Shown here in pieces: positions 5,401 to 7,000 of a stretch of DNA of 7,000 bases. The position numbers and the translations under genes are program-made. How positions within the stretch are numbered: position 1 is the stretch's first letter; each line of letters starts with the position of its first letter. The DNA comes from an uncultured bacterium (GTDB lineage Bacteria; Verrucomicrobiota; Kiritimatiellia; UBA8416; CALETX01), in NCBI GenBank assembly GCA_937920455.1, contig CALETX010000197.1, forward strand, positions 1 to 7,000. The letters are read 5' to 3'. The notes below the pieces were generated by a model. It was not told the origin of the DNA, did no database searches, and saw only the letters and a list, made by a program, of their open reading frames with translations.

Positions 5401-6738
5401 ATGGCGGGGATAGCCGGCATTGCACAACCAGGCAGACTGGATGACGTGAGCCGCATGTTGGACCTGCTGGCTCACCGGGGAGGAGTCATTCGCAAAGTTT
5501 TCGAGGCTGACGGATCTACGCTTGGCGCCACATGTCCGGCGGGCCAACCCACAGCGATCTCGCAGGCTGAAAGCCTCGTGCGCGACTATGCCGGCTCAGG
5601 GCACTATGCTCAGGCACAGGTCATTCGTGGTCAACTGACGCTTATTCGCGATCCGATCGGCGTCGCACCACTGTACTATGGTCATGCGCCAGATGGAGCA
5701 TTGTGCTTTGCCTCAGAGGTCAAGGCACTGATTGGATTGGTCAGGGATACAGCGGAAATGCCGCCGGGATCGCTATATGACGGTCAACGGATGACGCAGC
5801 GCTTCCACTTCCATCCCGGTCCCCCTCTGGATGCATCTGCTGAGCAGATTGCCATTGAGCTTCGAAGCCGCCTCAGCGCGGCCGTGGAGACGTGTATCCA
5901 TCCCGATATTTTCGGAGCATGGCTTTCGGGTGGGTTGGATTCGAGCGCATTGGTTGCTCTTGCCGGCTCGCGCGTGAAGAATCTCCACACATTCTCCGGC
6001 GGCGTGGCCGGAGCGCCGGACCTGAAATTTGCGCGGGCCGTTGCCGAGCATGTCGGAAGCCGCCATCACGAGGTGATTGTCACGTTGGAGGAAATGCTCA
6101 GGATTCTGCCGGAGGTCATTTACCACCTTGAATCATTTGACGCGCTGCTGGTTCGCTCGAGCGTTGTCAACTTCATGGTAGCGAAGGCCGCTTCCGAGTA
6201 CGTTCCGGCGGTCTTGTCCGGCGAGGGGGCAGACGAGTTGTTTGGGGGATACGCGTACCTGAAAGGGCTGCCGTATGAACGGTTGGATGCCGAATTGCTC
6301 GACATCACAATGAGGCTGCACAACACCGCCCTGCAACGCGTGGACCGATGCGCATCGGCGCACGGTCTTGTGGCGCACACGAGCTTTTTGGACCCCGCCG
6401 TAGTTGATTTGGCTTTCCGCATTCCAATTGAGCTTAAACTGCGCGGAAATGTGGAGAAATGGATTCTGAGGCAAGCGCTCAAGGGACTGTTGCCCGAGAG
6501 TGTAACGGGACGAACCAAGTCCAAATTCTGGCATGGCGCGGGTGTTATAGACCTGCTTGCCGAATATGCGGACAAAACGATTGCTAATCATGACTTCCAG
6601 AAGGAACGAAAGTTGGCGAATGGCTGGACACTGCGTTCCAAAGAAGAGCTCATGTACTACCGCATATTCAAGGAGCGTTTCGGAGAGATGGAAAACCTGG
6701 ATTGGATGGGACGCACCGAGAATCACCTTCGCCGATAA
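5401..6738 (+). CDS. Asparagine-synthetase-like ATP-dependent amide ligase with inactive glutaminase domain
   Basis: A cytoplasmic protein of 445 residues. The synthetase half is intact: SGGLDSS (176-182) is the ATP pyrophosphatase loop, SGEGADELFGGY (273-284) is the second signature, with Glu275 where E. coli AsnB has Glu348, and KWILRQAL...RTKSKF (353-376) carries the conserved C-terminal lysine, here Lys373. It should activate a carboxylate as acyl-AMP and pass it to an amine. The N-terminal half is degenerate: the first residue after Met is Ala instead of the catalytic Cys. HRGG (25-28) replaces HRGPD, the NGEIYN and GSD-type glutamine-binding motifs are missing, and only RDPIGVAPLYY (83-93) remains clear. 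From memory, the HRG-to-RD interval is about 50 residues shorter than in E. coli AsnB. It should therefore use free ammonia or another amine. Beta-lactam synthetases also lack the Cys, but they have Tyr where this protein keeps Glu275, which argues against that activity. Confidence 0.87.
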   Translation: MAGIAGIAQPGRLDDVSRMLDLLAHRGGVIRKVFEADGSTLGATCPAGQPTAISQAESLVRDYAGSGHYAQAQVIRGQLTLIRDPIGVAPLYYGHAPDGALCFASEVKALIGLVRDTAEMPPGSLYDGQRMTQRFHFHPGPPLDASAEQIAIELRSRLSAAVETCIHPDIFGAWLSGGLDSSALVALAGSRVKNLHTFSGGVAGAPDLKFARAVAEHVGSRHHEVIVTLEEMLRILPEVIYHLESFDALLVRSSVVNFMVAKAASEYVPAVLSGEGADELFGGYAYLKGLPYERLDAELLDITMRLHNTALQRVDRCASAHGLVAHTSFLDPAVVDLAFRIPIELKLRGNVEKWILRQALKGLLPESVTGRTKSKFWHGAGVIDLLAEYADKTIANHDFQKERKLANGWTLRSKEELMYYRIFKERFGEMENLDWMGRTENHLRR

Positions 6739-6989
6739 ACGTGCGCCGAGGGCTCAGCGATGTCCGGATTATTGATTGCCCTATGAACTTTGCGGGTATA
6801 AAGCTGCCCAAATATCATCGGTCTGCTGCCGGTTGCGGGTAAAGAAGTTCAGGCCGAATAAAAAGTTGCCATGGAGTTCCGGGCACATCAAGTTTTGTGA
6901 ACCCAGCATTTGTGGGGTTAGCTACGAATTCCTGCCACTGAGTGTTCGATCTAAAACGCCAGTTTCTTGCAAGGGGGTCTGTAAGCATT
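6739..6989. other. 251-bp region after the ligase, no clear gene
   Basis: No convincing coding frame on either strand. It contains TTGATT (6772-6777) and TATAAA (6797-6802) at a non-ideal 19-bp spacing, and an inverted pair AACCC (6900-6904) / GGGTT (6915-6919) with a 10-base loop but no T-run. TTGTGA (6895-6900) and TAGCTA (6919-6924) are 18 bp apart and could be a weak promoter for the next gene. No terminator for the upstream operon is evident. Confidence 0.35.
6790..6841 (+). repeat. Pair of 9-base direct repeats (TTGCGGGTA)
   Basis: TTGCGGGTA occurs at 6790-6798 and 6833-6841, 43 bp apart, each followed within a few bases by AAAG. This is about four helical turns, a spacing compatible with two protein sites on the same face, but chance cannot be excluded. 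Confidence 0.3.
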
Positions 6990-7000
6990 ATGGCGCTGAC
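6990..7000 (+). CDS. Possible start of the next rightward gene (partial)
   Basis: AAGGGGG at 6971-6977 lies 12 bases before ATG 6990, which opens MAL before the window ends. The spacing is rather long and only three full codons are visible, so this is no more than a candidate start. Confidence 0.2.

Noticed and set aside
6133..6726. A 197-codon open frame on the minus strand across the ligase gene
   Set aside because: It is fully antisense to a gene with clear family motifs, shows no recognisable domain, and reflects codon bias of the real gene.
6900..6919. AACCC/GGGTT inverted repeat as terminator of the operon
   Set aside because: Only five base pairs with a 10-base loop, no T-run, and about 160 bp after the stop codon.

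Overview
The window (about 55% GC by eye) looks like accessory chromosomal DNA from a free-living bacterium. The clearest taxonomic hint is the first gene, a GntR-type winged helix joined to a LacI-type ligand domain. From memory this combination is especially common in the Planctomycetes-Verrucomicrobia-Lentisphaerae group and related uncultured phyla. That placement is tentative: there is no rRNA, tRNA or marker gene here.

Layout. At the left edge a leftward gene appears to begin, with a strong ribosome binding site and only its first six codons (MKKIVI) visible. A 141-bp divergent intergenic region separates it from the rightward GntR/LacI hybrid regulator (160-1263). After a 245-bp gap with several small inverted repeats come four rightward genes: an opine/octopine dehydrogenase-family oxidoreductase (1509-2654); a small multi-pass membrane protein of the conserved TM-helix (MscS-like N-terminal) type (2677-3351); a single-chain adenosylcobalamin mutase joining a GlmS-like B12-binding domain to a GlmE-like barrel (3375-5225); and an asparagine-synthetase-like ligase whose glutaminase cysteine is replaced by alanine (5401-6738). 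The first three are 22-23 bp apart, so probably an operon. The ligase follows after 175 bp. The last 260 bp hold no clear gene except a possible start at the right edge.

How the genes may work together (inference). A B12 carbon-skeleton mutase acting on an amino acid, an enzyme family that reductively joins amino acids to keto acids, and an ATP-dependent amide-forming enzyme that cannot hydrolyse glutamine suggest a small biosynthetic pathway for a modified amino acid, opine or amide. They do not suggest glutamate fermentation: no methylaspartate ammonia-lyase or GlmL-like reactivase is present. I do not recognise this combination as a characterised pathway. The mutase lacks one of the three substrate-binding arginines of glutamate mutase in my by-eye alignment, so its substrate may not be glutamate.
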